Origin: Muricoccus harenae
GTDB lineage: Bacteria; Pseudomonadota; Alphaproteobacteria; Acetobacterales; Acetobacteraceae
Reading direction: 5' to 3'
DNA length: 64,000 nucleotides
NCBI RefSeq assembly: GCF_009848505.1
Contig: NZ_WWDL01000009.1
Location: 79,649-143,648, forward strand
The notes under the pieces were generated by a model. The model was given only the letters and a program-made list of their open reading frames with translations. It made no database searches and was not told the origin of the DNA. Below are positions 8,295 to 16,511 of this stretch, one piece after another; the stretch's first letter is position 1, and each line of letters starts with the position of its first letter. The position numbers and the translations under genes were made by a program.

Positions 8295-8969
8295 ATGCCG
8301 CTCACCATGCCGGAGGAACTGATCCTCCTGATGCTGGACGACCAGACCGGCCGCCTGCACGAAATGGCGGGTCCGGCCTCTGGCTATGCCGTCGCCGGCG
8401 CCATCCTTGCGGAACTCGCGCTGCGCAACCGGATCGATACGGATCCCAGCCGCCTCTTCGTCGCCGATCCCACCCCGACCGGCGACACGCTGCTCGACCC
8501 CGTGCTCGCCCGGATCGCCGCCGATCCCGGCATGGAGCCCGGCGAGCCGGACCTTCCCCATGGCAGCCGCTGGTGGATCGAGACGCTGGGCCGTGATGCC
8601 GATAGCTTCCGTGACGCCATCTTCGCCCGCCTGGTCGCCCAGGGCATTCTGCGGGAGGAGAAGGGCCGCTTCCTCTGGATCTTCCCCGAGCGCCGCTACC
8701 CGGTGGTCTCCGACAAGGAGGAGCGCGAGGTGAAGGCGCGGCTGATGGCCGTGATCTTCGACGACGAGATCCCTGAGCCGCGCGACAGCCTGCTGATCGG
8801 CCTCGTCCGCGCCGCCGGGCTGTTGCCGCTGCTGCTCGGCAGTGAGACGCTGGAATCGGCCGAGCCGCGCATCGAGCAGGTGGCCAATCTCGAGGAGCTG
8901 AGTCGCTCCCTCGGCAATGCCGTGCGCGACATCTTCATCGAGATGGCCCGCTACACGCCGCTCATGTGA
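8295..8969 (+). CDS. GPP34 (GOLPH3/Vps74-like) family protein
   Basis: A 224-residue protein of the GPP34 family. The start L-T-M-P-E-E-L-I-L-L-M-L-D-D-x-T-G and the middle V-A-G-A-I-L-A-E-L-A-L-R-N-R-I match the family N-terminus; the later R-Y-P segment and paired E-x-E-x-R helix (E-E-R-E-V-K-A-R-L) also fit. Eukaryotic members bind phosphatidylinositol 4-phosphate and coat Golgi membranes; the role of bacterial members is unknown, so no function is assigned. The start was placed at the ATG giving M-P-L-T-M-P; an upstream TTG in frame is less likely. It stands alone between hisI and a convergent SemiSWEET gene. Confidence 0.75.
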   Translation: MPLTMPEELILLMLDDQTGRLHEMAGPASGYAVAGAILAELALRNRIDTDPSRLFVADPTPTGDTLLDPVLARIAADPGMEPGEPDLPHGSRWWIETLGRDADSFRDAIFARLVAQGILREEKGRFLWIFPERRYPVVSDKEEREVKARLMAVIFDDEIPEPRDSLLIGLVRAAGLLPLLLGSETLESAEPRIEQVANLEELSRSLGNAVRDIFIEMARYTPLM

Positions 8970-8975
8970 GCGGGC

Positions 8976-9230
8976 TCACCCGAAGCGCAGCTTCATCGCC
9001 AGGATATAGGCGGAAAGCAGCAGGGTGACGCCATTGGCCAGGATCAGCCCATGGCTGCCGATCAGCAGCCCATAGGCAAGCCAGAGCGCGATCCCGGCGT
9101 TGAACAGCAGCAGCATCGGCGCGGAGAAATCACGCGCCGAGCGCGTGCGGTGCGTCCGCAGCACCTGGGGCACGAAGGCGATGGTGGTGAGGATTCCCGC
9201 CGCCACGCCAAGCCACTCCACAGGATCCAT
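8976..9230 (-). CDS. SemiSWEET (PQ-loop/MtN3) sugar transporter
   Basis: An 84-residue protein with three hydrophobic helices: one triple-helix bundle, the minimal SemiSWEET unit that works as a homodimer in sugar uniport. The first helix ends in the family motif T-x-x-F-V-P-Q followed by R-T, and the second and third helices carry the expected L-W-L-A-Y-G and N-x-x-x-L-L-L-S-A pattern. Substrate is unproven; characterised bacterial members move glucose or sucrose. It converges with the GPP34 gene at six bases. Confidence 0.88.
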   Translation of the reverse strand: MDPVEWLGVAAGILTTIAFVPQVLRTHRTRSARDFSAPMLLLFNAGIALWLAYGLLIGSHGLILANGVTLLLSAYILAMKLRFG

Positions 9231-9276
9231 GGCCCCTTCCCTGGTGCGCGGCTTTCCCGGGCGCGCCCGGACGCCT

Positions 9277-9888
9277 ATGCATCAGCCCATGTCCGAAATC
9301 CAACACCGGATCGAAACCGTCACGGCTGGGGCGTTGCAGCCGCATCTCGGTACGGTCGCGCGATTGCGCGCCATCGTCTTCCGCGACTGGCCCTATCTCT
9401 ACGAGGCCCAGGAGGGTTACGAGGCCGGCTATCTCCGCAGCTATGCCGAGAGCCCCGGTGCCGCCGTGATCCTCGCCCTCGCCGGGGAGGAGCCGGTGGG
9501 CGCCGCGACCTGCCAGCCTATGGTCGAAGCGGGGCGCGCGGTGCTAGAGGCCGCCGCCAAGGTCGGCATGGACCCCGCCACCACCTGCTATTTCGGTGAA
9601 TCCGTGCTGCTGCCCGAATGGCGTGGCCGCGGCATCGGTGTCGCCTTCTTCGCGGCGCGGGAGGCACATGCCCGCTCTCTCGGCCTCCGCCGCGCCGCCT
9701 TCTGCGCCGTCCGCCGCGCCCCCTCCGATCCCCGCCGCCCCGCCGGGCACGAGCCGCTCGATGCCTTCTGGCGCAAGCGCGGCTACGTCCCCGTGCCCGG
9801 CATGGCGGCCCATATGATGTGGCGCGAGGTCGGCAGCGAGGCCGAGATGCCTCATATCCTCGATTTCTGGGCGAGGGACCTGCCGTGA
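9277..9888 (+). CDS. GNAT-family N-acetyltransferase
   Basis: About 203 residues. The acetyl-CoA-binding motif A is clear (E-S-V-L-L-P-E-W-R-G-R-G-I-G, with the R-G-x-G pyrophosphate loop), preceded by the G-A-A-T-C strand and followed by the F-F-x-x-R-E-x-x-A helix. The C-terminal half has F-W-R-K-R-G-Y, a common GNAT tail. The acceptor substrate is unknown. Two starts four codons apart (M-H-Q-P-M) are possible; the upstream in-frame sequence runs antisense through the SemiSWEET gene and was excluded. It is first of an operon with a nitrilase-family hydrolase and lpxB, both translationally coupled. Confidence 0.8.
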   Translation: MHQPMSEIQHRIETVTAGALQPHLGTVARLRAIVFRDWPYLYEAQEGYEAGYLRSYAESPGAAVILALAGEEPVGAATCQPMVEAGRAVLEAAAKVGMDPATTCYFGESVLLPEWRGRGIGVAFFAAREAHARSLGLRRAAFCAVRRAPSDPRRPAGHEPLDAFWRKRGYVPVPGMAAHMMWREVGSEAEMPHILDFWARDLP

Positions 9889-10769
9889 CGCCGCTGCGCC
9901 TCGCTCTCCTCCCCTATCCGGTGGAGCGCCCGGACGGGGTGCCCGCCTTCGCCGCCAAGCTCGACCGCCTCCTCGCCGAGGCGAAGGCCAGCGGGGCGAA
10001 CCTCGCCGTGCTGCCCGAATATGCCAGCGTGGAGCTAGGCGCCTCCCTCTGTCACGCGGCGCCGCCAACCGAGGCCGCGGAACTGGCCGCCATGGTCGAT
10101 GCCGCCCCCGAAATCCTCGCCGCCATCCGCGAGGCGGCCCGGCGCGCCGGCCTGTGGCTGCTTCCCGGCAGCCTGGCGATGCGCGATGCCGATGGTCTCA
10201 TCCGCAACCGCGCGCCGCTGATCGCCCCGGATGGGCGCCTCGCCTTCCAGGACAAGCAGGCCATGACCCGCTTCGAGAGCGAGCGCTGGGGTGTCTCCTC
10301 AGGGGCGCCGCCCTCGGTCTTCGAGACGCCCTGGGGCCGGATCGGCATCTCGATCTGCTACGACGTGGAGTTCCCGCTGCATGTCCGCGCCCAGGTCGAG
10401 GCCGGCGCCTGGCTCATCCTCGCTCCCTCCTGCACGGACACACTGCACGGCTTCAACCGCGTGCGCCTGACCGCCGCCGCCCGCGCGGTGGAGAACCAGT
10501 GTTTCGTCGCCGTCACCCCCACCGTGGGCGAGGCCCCCTGGTCCGCCGCGCTGGACGTGAACCGGGGGCAGGCTGCGGTCTTCGGCCCCGTCGATCGCGG
10601 CTTCCCAGAGGATGGCGTGATCGCCGAAGGCGCGCTGGACGACCCGCGTTGGCTGTTCGTGGATCTCGACCCCGCGCGGATCGCGGCGGTGCGGCAGGAC
10701 GGCGCCGTGCGCAACCACCGGAACTGGCAGGGCGCCGTTCCCCCCGCCCCCGTCGCAGGCTTCGCATGA
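9885..10769 (+). CDS. Carbon-nitrogen hydrolase (nitrilase superfamily)
   Basis: A 294-residue cytoplasmic hydrolase with the catalytic triad Glu-Lys-Cys at about E45 (V-L-P-E-Y), K124 (F-Q-D-K-Q) and C158 (S-I-C-Y-D). It begins at a GTG overlapping the previous TGA. The fold would cleave an amide or nitrile C-N bond; W-x-x-x-x-G plus I-C-Y-D-V-E-F-P places it in the plant-type amidohydrolase branch with N-carbamoylputrescine amidase- or Nit-like proteins. The pairing with a GNAT enzyme recurs in bacteria as acetyltransferase/amidohydrolase pairs and suggests opposite action on one metabolite, but that is inference. The gene stops inside the lpxB start (ATGA). Confidence 0.85.
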   Translation: MTPLRLALLPYPVERPDGVPAFAAKLDRLLAEAKASGANLAVLPEYASVELGASLCHAAPPTEAAELAAMVDAAPEILAAIREAARRAGLWLLPGSLAMRDADGLIRNRAPLIAPDGRLAFQDKQAMTRFESERWGVSSGAPPSVFETPWGRIGISICYDVEFPLHVRAQVEAGAWLILAPSCTDTLHGFNRVRLTAAARAVENQCFVAVTPTVGEAPWSAALDVNRGQAAVFGPVDRGFPEDGVIAEGALDDPRWLFVDLDPARIAAVRQDGAVRNHRNWQGAVPPAPVAGFA

Positions 10770-11911
10770 CCCTCCTCTACCTGGTGGCTGGTGAATCCTC
10801 CGGCGACGTGCTGGGCGCGCGGCTGATCGCGAGCCTGCGCGCCATGCGCCCAGCGCTGCGCTTCGCCGGCATCGGCGGGGACCGCATGGCCGAGCAGGGC
10901 GTCGGAAGCCTCTTCCCCATGCGGGAACTCGCGCTGATGGGCTTGCTGGAGGTGCTGCCGAAAATCCGCAGCCTCGCGCGCCGTATGGAGCAGACGGTGG
11001 CCGACATCACCGCCCGCCGCCCCGCCGCGGTGGTAACGATCGACAGCCCCGGCTTCGCCATGCGACTGGCCAAGCGCGTGAAGCCGCTGGGCATCCCGGT
11101 GATCCATTACGTCGCCCCGCAGGTCTGGGCCTGGCGCCAAGGCCGGGTGAAGGAAATGGCGCACCGGCTGGACCGTATCCTCGCCCTGCTGCCCTTCGAG
11201 CCGCCCTTCTTCGAGAAGGCCGGCGTTCCCGTCACCTTCGTCGGCCACCCGGTGCTGGAAAGCGGCGCCGATAAGGGTAACGCCGCGCGCTTCCGTGCCG
11301 TCCATGGCATCGCAGCGCATGAGGAGGTCGTGCTGGTAATGCCTGGCAGCCGCCGCACCGAGATCAGCCGCCTGCTACCGGTCTTCGGCGAGACGCTCCG
11401 CCTCCTCGCCGCCCACCGCCCTGGCCTGCGCCCGGTGGTGCCGCTTGCCGGCCCGGTGGAGGAAGCCGTTCGCGCAGCGGCCGCGCACTGGCACCCAAAG
11501 CCTATCCTGATCAGGGACGTGGCGGAAAAGCACGACGCCTATGCTGCCGCCTCCGCCGGGCTGATCAAGTCCGGGACTTCCTCGCTGGAGGTGGCTCTGG
11601 CGGGTGTGCCGATGGTGGTCGGCTACCGGGTGAACCCGATCACCGCCACCATCGTGCGGCGCCTGATCAAGGTGAAATATGCGAGCATCGTGAACCTGCT
11701 CGCCGATGCGCCGGTTATCCCGGAATACCTGCAAGGCGACTGCCGCCCCGACCTCCTGGCCGCCGCGCTGGAACCCCTATTGGCCGGCGGGCCGGAGGCC
11801 CGGGCACAGCGTGAGGGCTTCGCGCGCGTCCTCTCCAAATTGGCACCACCCGGCGGCGGCAGCCCAAGCGAGGCTGCCGCCCGCGCAGTGCTGGCGATGC
11901 TCAGCGAGTGA
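10766..11911 (+). CDS. lpxB: Lipid-A-disaccharide synthase
   Basis: A 381-residue GT19 glycosyltransferase, normal length, that joins UDP-2,3-diacylglucosamine and lipid X in the lipid A pathway at the inner face of the inner membrane. Recognised motifs: V-A-G-E-S-S-G-D near the N-terminus, G-I-G-G-D-R-M, D-S-P-G-F, Y-V-A-P-Q-V-W-A-W, V-G-H-P-V, M-P-G-S-R-R-T-E-I and the donor-site S-G-T-S-S-L-E-V-A. It is unusual to find it after GNAT/nitrilase genes rather than beside lpxA/fabZ. The 3' end overlaps the convergent stress gene by 11 bases. Confidence 0.95.
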   Translation: MTLLYLVAGESSGDVLGARLIASLRAMRPALRFAGIGGDRMAEQGVGSLFPMRELALMGLLEVLPKIRSLARRMEQTVADITARRPAAVVTIDSPGFAMRLAKRVKPLGIPVIHYVAPQVWAWRQGRVKEMAHRLDRILALLPFEPPFFEKAGVPVTFVGHPVLESGADKGNAARFRAVHGIAAHEEVVLVMPGSRRTEISRLLPVFGETLRLLAAHRPGLRPVVPLAGPVEEAVRAAAAHWHPKPILIRDVAEKHDAYAAASAGLIKSGTSSLEVALAGVPMVVGYRVNPITATIVRRLIKVKYASIVNLLADAPVIPEYLQGDCRPDLLAAALEPLLAGGPEARAQREGFARVLSKLAPPGGGSPSEAAARAVLAMLSE

Positions 11912-12386
11912 GACCGGAGCCAGGTCCGGTCTTCGGGTTCTGAGGGTCGACCATCGGCACGCCCGTTCCACCCATCCGCGCCGCACCGACGGCGAAGGAG
12001 GTGTTGGCGGGCAGGTCGGCCTCGGAGACCGCCGTGGGATCGCTCTCCCACCCCTCCTCACGCCAGTCCGCCGTGCGCGTCTCGAGATCGACCGCCCCGT
12101 GGCGGTTGAACACCGCGATCACGTGATCGGCCAGACTTTCATCCACGTCCGCGGTCACCACCGAGCCGCCCCGCCGGATGCCTTCGTAATAGGCGTGGCG
12201 ATCCGAATCCGGCATCAGCAGGTTACCCAGGGAAGCCCAGAAGCCATGGTCCTCGACCGGCTGGGCATTCTCCAGGACATGGAGCTCGATCTGGTCGGGC
12301 TCGATATGGTCATGAACGCGCAGATGCGTGACGACAGCTTCCGCCTCGTCCCGGTTGTCGAACAGAGCTGAGATAATGCGACTCAT
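11901..12386 (-). CDS. General stress protein (YflT/GsiB-like ferredoxin-like domain)
   Basis: A 161-residue soluble protein. The N-terminal 120 residues form one domain beginning M-S-R-I-I-S-A-L-F-D with D-E-A-E-A-V, F-W-A-S-L, Y-Y-E-G-I-R-R-G-G and R-H-G-A-V-D-L, matching heat-induced stress proteins of the YflT/DUF1269-like type whose biochemistry is unknown. The C-terminal 40 residues look disordered (Gly/Pro-rich). It is paralogous to the first half of the next gene. A strong AGGAGG lies before the ATG, but half of it is tied up in a perfect hairpin. It converges with lpxB, overlapping by 11 bases. Confidence 0.65.
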   Translation of the reverse strand: MSRIISALFDNRDEAEAVVTHLRVHDHIEPDQIELHVLENAQPVEDHGFWASLGNLLMPDSDRHAYYEGIRRGGSVVTADVDESLADHVIAVFNRHGAVDLETRTADWREEGWESDPTAVSEADLPANTSFAVGAARMGGTGVPMVDPQNPKTGPGSGLTR

Positions 12387-12394
12387 GCCGTCCT

Positions 12395-12425
12395 CCTGCC
12401 GTTCCCTGCGGAAGGGAACGGCAGG
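12395..12425 (-). promoter_or_regulatory. 5'-UTR hairpin overlapping the Shine-Dalgarno of the stress gene
   Basis: Perfect 12-bp stem (12395-12406 with 12414-12425) and a 7-base loop directly upstream of the stress-protein ATG at 12386. The 3' arm of the stem on the transcript ends in AGG, the first half of the AGGAGG ribosome site. It could act as a translational switch or thermosensor, or be a transcription attenuator. Confidence 0.45.
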
Positions 12426-12555
12426 CCGGCATCCGAAGTTGCCATGACTCCGGGCAGGCACCGGTATGGCTGTCACCTGCCCGGATTTCACCGTCCCGCC
12501 CCGTCCAGGTGCCTGGACGGCCGCAGCCGCTCCCGCGCCCAGCGCTCAGGTCTTG

Positions 12556-13650
12556 TCAGACACCCGTCGGGCTGGACGGCCTCGTGCCCGTGGTTCCCGC
12601 CGTATCCGTGCGGCCGTCATCCACCTCCACCTCGGTGCGCCGCACCGTGTCGGAGATGGCCTCGTCGCGCTGCTCCACATCCTTACGGATGACCAGTTCC
12701 TCCCTCACCCGCGCTTCCTTGGAAACCACCGCCTCCTCGCCATGCTCCACCGCCTCAATGGTGCGCTCGCGGAAGGCGTCATCCCCCGCGGAAAGCGGCT
12801 GGTCGACCGGCCGCCGCTCCACATGCACATGCTCCTCGCGCAGGGTGACGGTTTCATTGACCGGCGTCTCAACGATATAGGAACGCACCCGCACCCGACC
12901 GCGCTCCGTCTCGCGCTTTCCGACGCGGAGCTGTTCCTCCGCTATCGGAATCCGCTCCTTATTGGACATGTCGCCCAACTGGTCGGTTCTGTGCATGCCC
13001 ATGTCACCGCCAATGTCCGCCATGGTCCCAGTGGTGGTGTTCGGCGTCGGGCCACCGGCCATGCCGGAACCGGCACCCGCCATCGGCGTGGCTCCGCCGA
13101 CCGCCGGGGTAGAGGTGCCGCCCATGCTCGCCGCGCCCAAGGCGGCGGAGTGGTTCATCGGCCGACACGTGCCCTCGGCGTCATCCGTCCCCATGGTGGC
13201 GCCATCCGTGGTGGTTCCCATCCCGGCGGTTCCGGCCATCCCCGCAGTCCCGGCCATTCCGGCCATACCGGACATGCCCGTCGTGTCGGGTTGGTAGCCG
13301 CTCCACCCCGCGGAGCGCCACTCCGCCTCGCGGGAATCGAAATCGACCGCGCCGTGCTGCTCGAACACCTCCATCGCGTGGTCGACCACCGCATCCCCTA
13401 CCTCGGCGGAGACGACGAAGCCGCCGCGGCGGATGCCTTCCGCATAGGCCTGCCGATCCTCGTCGGCGATGAACAGGTCCCGGAGCGACGCCCAGAAGCC
13501 GCGGTCCCCGGTATCGCCACCGTTACCGGTGGCGGATTGCCCATGGATGGTGATGCGGTCGGGGTCGATTCCATCATGGCTGCGCAGGTGGGAGGCGACA
13601 GCCTCCGCCTCGGCGCGGTCGTCGAAGAGGCCGATGATCGTGCGGGTCAT
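12556..13650 (-). CDS. Stress protein: YflT-like domain fused to DUF2382 (YsnF/AvaK)
   Basis: A 364-residue protein with two domains. Residues 1-120 repeat the neighbouring stress domain (L-F-D-D-R-A-E-A-E-A-V, F-W-A-S-L, Y-A-E-G-I-R-R-G-G, Q-H-G-A-V-D-F). The middle (about 125-215) is low-complexity with repeated M-A-G / T-A-G units. Residues from about 235 onward form DUF2382: R-I-P-I-A-E-E-Q-L-R-V-G-K-R-E, E-R-G-R-V-R-V-R, V-H-V-E-R-R-P-V, then the charged repeat ending V-R-R-T-E-V-E-V-D. This architecture is common in proteins induced by osmotic or photo-oxidative stress; the molecular role is unknown. The ATG giving M-T-R-T was chosen over an upstream TTG. Confidence 0.7.
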   Translation of the reverse strand: MTRTIIGLFDDRAEAEAVASHLRSHDGIDPDRITIHGQSATGNGGDTGDRGFWASLRDLFIADEDRQAYAEGIRRGGFVVSAEVGDAVVDHAMEVFEQHGAVDFDSREAEWRSAGWSGYQPDTTGMSGMAGMAGTAGMAGTAGMGTTTDGATMGTDDAEGTCRPMNHSAALGAASMGGTSTPAVGGATPMAGAGSGMAGGPTPNTTTGTMADIGGDMGMHRTDQLGDMSNKERIPIAEEQLRVGKRETERGRVRVRSYIVETPVNETVTLREEHVHVERRPVDQPLSAGDDAFRERTIEAVEHGEEAVVSKEARVREELVIRKDVEQRDEAISDTVRRTEVEVDDGRTDTAGTTGTRPSSPTGV

Positions 13651-13710
13651 GCCGCTCGCCTTGTCCAATGGTATTGGAACTTCGCAGCAATGCTGTACCG
13701 GGGCGCCGGA

Positions 13711-14112
13711 TCAGGAGCCTACGGCATCGGGATTGGGCGGAACCCTCTCCACGGCGGCGTGTTGCACGCGGCGCGTAGCCGGGTGCTCGATCTTCTCTTC
13801 CGTATCGATCAGGCGGAGGTGGATCTCCTCCCGCAGGACGAGCCGCTTCTCGACGACGAGGACCTCCTCGACGACGGGAATGATGACGACGTTCCCCTCC
13901 TACCGGACGCGCGGCGCCTCCGTGACGGTCTGCCCCACCGCCCGCCGCTCAACCTCTGCATGGCTGCTGCGCAGCGTCTCGCGCAGCACCTCCTCCACCA
14001 CCTCGGTGGTGCGGGAGACGCGCACGCGCCCGGTCTCCACCGAGCGGGTGTCGAGGCTCAACCCTTCCTCGATGAGGGGGAGCACGGTCTCGGAGGGAAC
14101 CTCGCCCGGCAT
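13711..14112 (-). pseudogene. DUF2382 (YsnF/AvaK) stress gene interrupted by in-frame TAG
   Basis: Reading from the ATG at 14112, the frame gives 70 residues of typical DUF2382 (L-P-L-I-E-E-G-L-S-L, E-T-G-R-V-R-V-S, H-A-E-V-E-R-R-A-V-G) ending T-E-A-P-R-V-R, then TAG at 13900-13902. The same frame continues for 62 more residues that are the natural second half of the domain (E-G-N-V-V-I-I-P-V-V-E-E-V-L-V-V-E-K-R-L-V-L-R-E-E) to a TGA at 13711. Families of this type usually carry Gln just before E-G-x-V, so a CAG-to-TAG mutation is the simple explanation. Either a decaying gene, two pieces, or suppressor read-through. A GAGG lies before the ATG. Confidence 0.65.
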
Positions 14113-14189
14113 CGCAACCTCATCGCGGAACTCTCGGAAAACGGGCGAGGCCGTGGCTGGTTTCGCAATGCGGAATGCGAGCGGCGCAG

Positions 14190-16493
14190 TTACCTCGCGT
14201 GGCGCTTCGGCCTTGCCTTGCGGCGGAGTTCCATCAGGTCCGCCTCTTCCCGCGCCGCACTTCGCAACAGCGCCTCCTGCCCCCAGCGATACTGCGGCGG
14301 GCAGGCAGTCCGCACTCCGTAGCGAGCAGCGGCGGCCAGGGTGAAGGCCGGGTCCACCAGATGCGGCCGGGCCAGCGCCACCAGATCGGCGCGCCCGGCG
14401 GCCAGGATGGTGTTGATCTGGTCGGCGCTGGTGATGCTGCCGACGCACATGGTGGCGACCTTCGCCTCATTGCGGATCATGTCCGACCAAGGCACCTGGA
14501 ACATCCGCCCGTAATGCGGTGCGCTATCCGCTACCGTCTGGCCGGTCGAGACATCCAGCAGGTCGCAACCCTCATCGGCGAAGGCACGGGCGATCGCCAG
14601 CGTCTCCTCATCCGTGATCCCGCCATCCGCCCAGTCAGTTGCGGAGACGCGCACACTCATCGGCTTGTCCAAGGGCCAGACCGCCCGCATGGCGCGATAG
14701 ACTTCCAGCGGATAGCGCAGCCGGTTCTCCAGGCTACCGCCATAGGCGTCGGTTCGCAGGTTCAGCAGCGGTGAGAGGAAGCTCGCCATCAGGTATCCAT
14801 GGGCGCAATGGAATTCGAGCATGTCGAAGCCCGCGCAGGCGCCGCGCCGGGCAGCCGCCACGAAGTCATCGCGCACCTTGTCCATCTCGGCGCGGGTGAT
14901 CTCGCGCGGCAACTGGCTGTTCGGGAAATAGGGCTTGGCGCTGGCGGAGACGATGGGCCAGGCCCCTTCCTCCAGTGGCTGGTCCATCCCCTCCCACATC
15001 AGCTTCGTCGCCCCCTTCTGCCCGGCATGGCCGAGTTGCAGGGCAATGCGGCTGGCGCCATGGGCATGGACGAAATCCACGATCCGGCGCCAGGCGACCT
15101 CCTGCTCGTCATTCCACAGTCCCGTGCAGCCCGGGGTGATGCGCGCCTCTGGGGAGACGCAGGTCATCTCGGTAAAGATCAGCCCCGCCCCGCCGGTGGC
15201 GCGGGCGCCGTAATGCATCAGGTGCCAGTCGTCCGGCGTGCCGTGCATCGCCGAATATTGGCACATGGGCGAGACGACCACGCGGTTCGCCAGCTCCATC
15301 CCGCGCAGCCGGAAGGGCTGGAACATGGGCGGCGCGCCGGCCACCGCGGGCAGGCCCTCCGCCCGCACCTCGCCCTCGAACAACGCTCGTGACTCTTCGA
15401 CAAACTCTGGTGCGCGCAGCGCCAGGTTGTCCCAGGTGATCGCCTTGGAGCGTGTCATCACACCGAAGGCGAAGCGCGTCGCCGGCATGTGCCAGAAGCG
15501 GTCCACATGCTCGAACCAGACCAGCGACACATCCGCCGCGTGCTGGGTCTTCTCCACCTCCTCACGGCGCCCGCCCTCGAAGCGCGCCAGCACCGCCTCC
15601 ACCGTGCCGCCCTGCATGAAGGCCGCGTGCAGGGCGATGGCATCCTCCATCGCCAGCTTGGTGCCGGAGCCAATGGAGAAATGCGCCGTCGCCTTGGCAT
15701 CCCCGAGCAGCACCACGTTCCCCTTCGACCAGCGGGCGCAGCGCATCATCGGGAACTGCCGCCACAGGCTGCGGTTGGTGATCAGCCGGTGGCCCTGCAA
15801 TTCCTCCGCGAAGACCTCCTCCAGGAAGGCGGCGCTTTGCGCCTCGTTCATGGCGCCCAGACCGGCGCGCTCGAAGGTCTCGGGATCCGTCTCCAGCACC
15901 CAGGTGCTGGCATTCGCCTCATACTGGTAGCAATGGGCGATGAAGATGCCCTCGGGACGCTCCTTGAAGAAGAAGGTGAAGGCGTCGAAGGGCCGCGTGC
16001 TGCCCATCCAGGCAAAGCGATTGGGGCGCAGGTCTACCACCGGCGCGAAATGCTCCAGGTCGCGCTGCCGCACCGCGCTGTTGATGCCGTCCGCCGCCAC
16101 GATCAGGTCGGCATCCGGGAAATCCTCCGGCTTGGCGTCCCGGCCGAATTCCAGCTCCACCCCGACTTCCCGCGCCCGATCCTGCAGCAGCATCAGCAGT
16201 GTGCGGCGCGAGCAGCCGCAGAAGCCGTTGCCGCCGATGCGGTGCACCGCATCCTTCGCGTGGATTTCGATATCGTCCCAATAGGCGAAGGCATCCGTGA
16301 TCGCCTCGTAACTGGTTCGGTCCGCCTTCTCGAAGGTCTCCAGCGTCTGGTCGCTGAACACCACGCCGAAGCCGAAGGTATCGTCCGCCTGGTTGCGCTC
16401 CACCACCGTGACCTGCGCCTCGGGGCGGTCACGCTTCATCAGGACCGCGAAGTAGAGCCCGGCCGGGCCGCCGCCGATGACCGCGATCCGCAT
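14190..16493 (-). CDS. Bifunctional aminobenzoyl-/salicylyl-CoA monooxygenase-reductase
   Basis: A 767-residue fusion of two flavoproteins. Residues 1 to about 380 are an FAD aromatic hydroxylase: G-x-G-P-A-G dinucleotide motif at residues 7-12 region, G-F-G-V-V-F-S-D, the late G-D-A-K-A-T-A-H-F-S-I-G-S-G FAD motif. From about residue 390 an Old Yellow Enzyme/NADH:flavin oxidoreductase barrel starts (N-R-V-V-V-S-P-M-C-Q-Y-S, H-x-G-R-A/H-x-G-Q-K-type site, A-C-A-G-F-D-M-L-E-F-H). This architecture is that of Azoarcus 2-aminobenzoyl-CoA monooxygenase/reductase and of salicylyl-CoA 5-hydroxylases. It hydroxylates and, with NADH, reduces the ring of the CoA ester. A clear AGGAGG precedes the chosen ATG. 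It is divergent from the catabolic operon. Confidence 0.87.
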   Translation of the reverse strand: MRIAVIGGGPAGLYFAVLMKRDRPEAQVTVVERNQADDTFGFGVVFSDQTLETFEKADRTSYEAITDAFAYWDDIEIHAKDAVHRIGGNGFCGCSRRTLLMLLQDRAREVGVELEFGRDAKPEDFPDADLIVAADGINSAVRQRDLEHFAPVVDLRPNRFAWMGSTRPFDAFTFFFKERPEGIFIAHCYQYEANASTWVLETDPETFERAGLGAMNEAQSAAFLEEVFAEELQGHRLITNRSLWRQFPMMRCARWSKGNVVLLGDAKATAHFSIGSGTKLAMEDAIALHAAFMQGGTVEAVLARFEGGRREEVEKTQHAADVSLVWFEHVDRFWHMPATRFAFGVMTRSKAITWDNLALRAPEFVEESRALFEGEVRAEGLPAVAGAPPMFQPFRLRGMELANRVVVSPMCQYSAMHGTPDDWHLMHYGARATGGAGLIFTEMTCVSPEARITPGCTGLWNDEQEVAWRRIVDFVHAHGASRIALQLGHAGQKGATKLMWEGMDQPLEEGAWPIVSASAKPYFPNSQLPREITRAEMDKVRDDFVAAARRGACAGFDMLEFHCAHGYLMASFLSPLLNLRTDAYGGSLENRLRYPLEVYRAMRAVWPLDKPMSVRVSATDWADGGITDEETLAIARAFADEGCDLLDVSTGQTVADSAPHYGRMFQVPWSDMIRNEAKVATMCVGSITSADQINTILAAGRADLVALARPHLVDPAFTLAAAARYGVRTACPPQYRWGQEALLRSAAREEADLMELRRKARPKRHAR

Positions 16494-16511
16494 GGGGGAG
16501 CCTCCTGGATA

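Noticed and set aside
13190..13290. Regular short repeats that look at first like a CRISPR or satellite
   Set aside because: They are codon-level repeats (Met-Ala-Gly/Thr-Ala-Gly) inside a coding region, with no spacers of equal length.
12466..14322. Long plus-strand frame of over 600 codons across the stress genes
   Set aside because: It is antisense to DUF2382/YflT-like domains that are conserved in character; no ribosome site or domain is visible on the plus strand.
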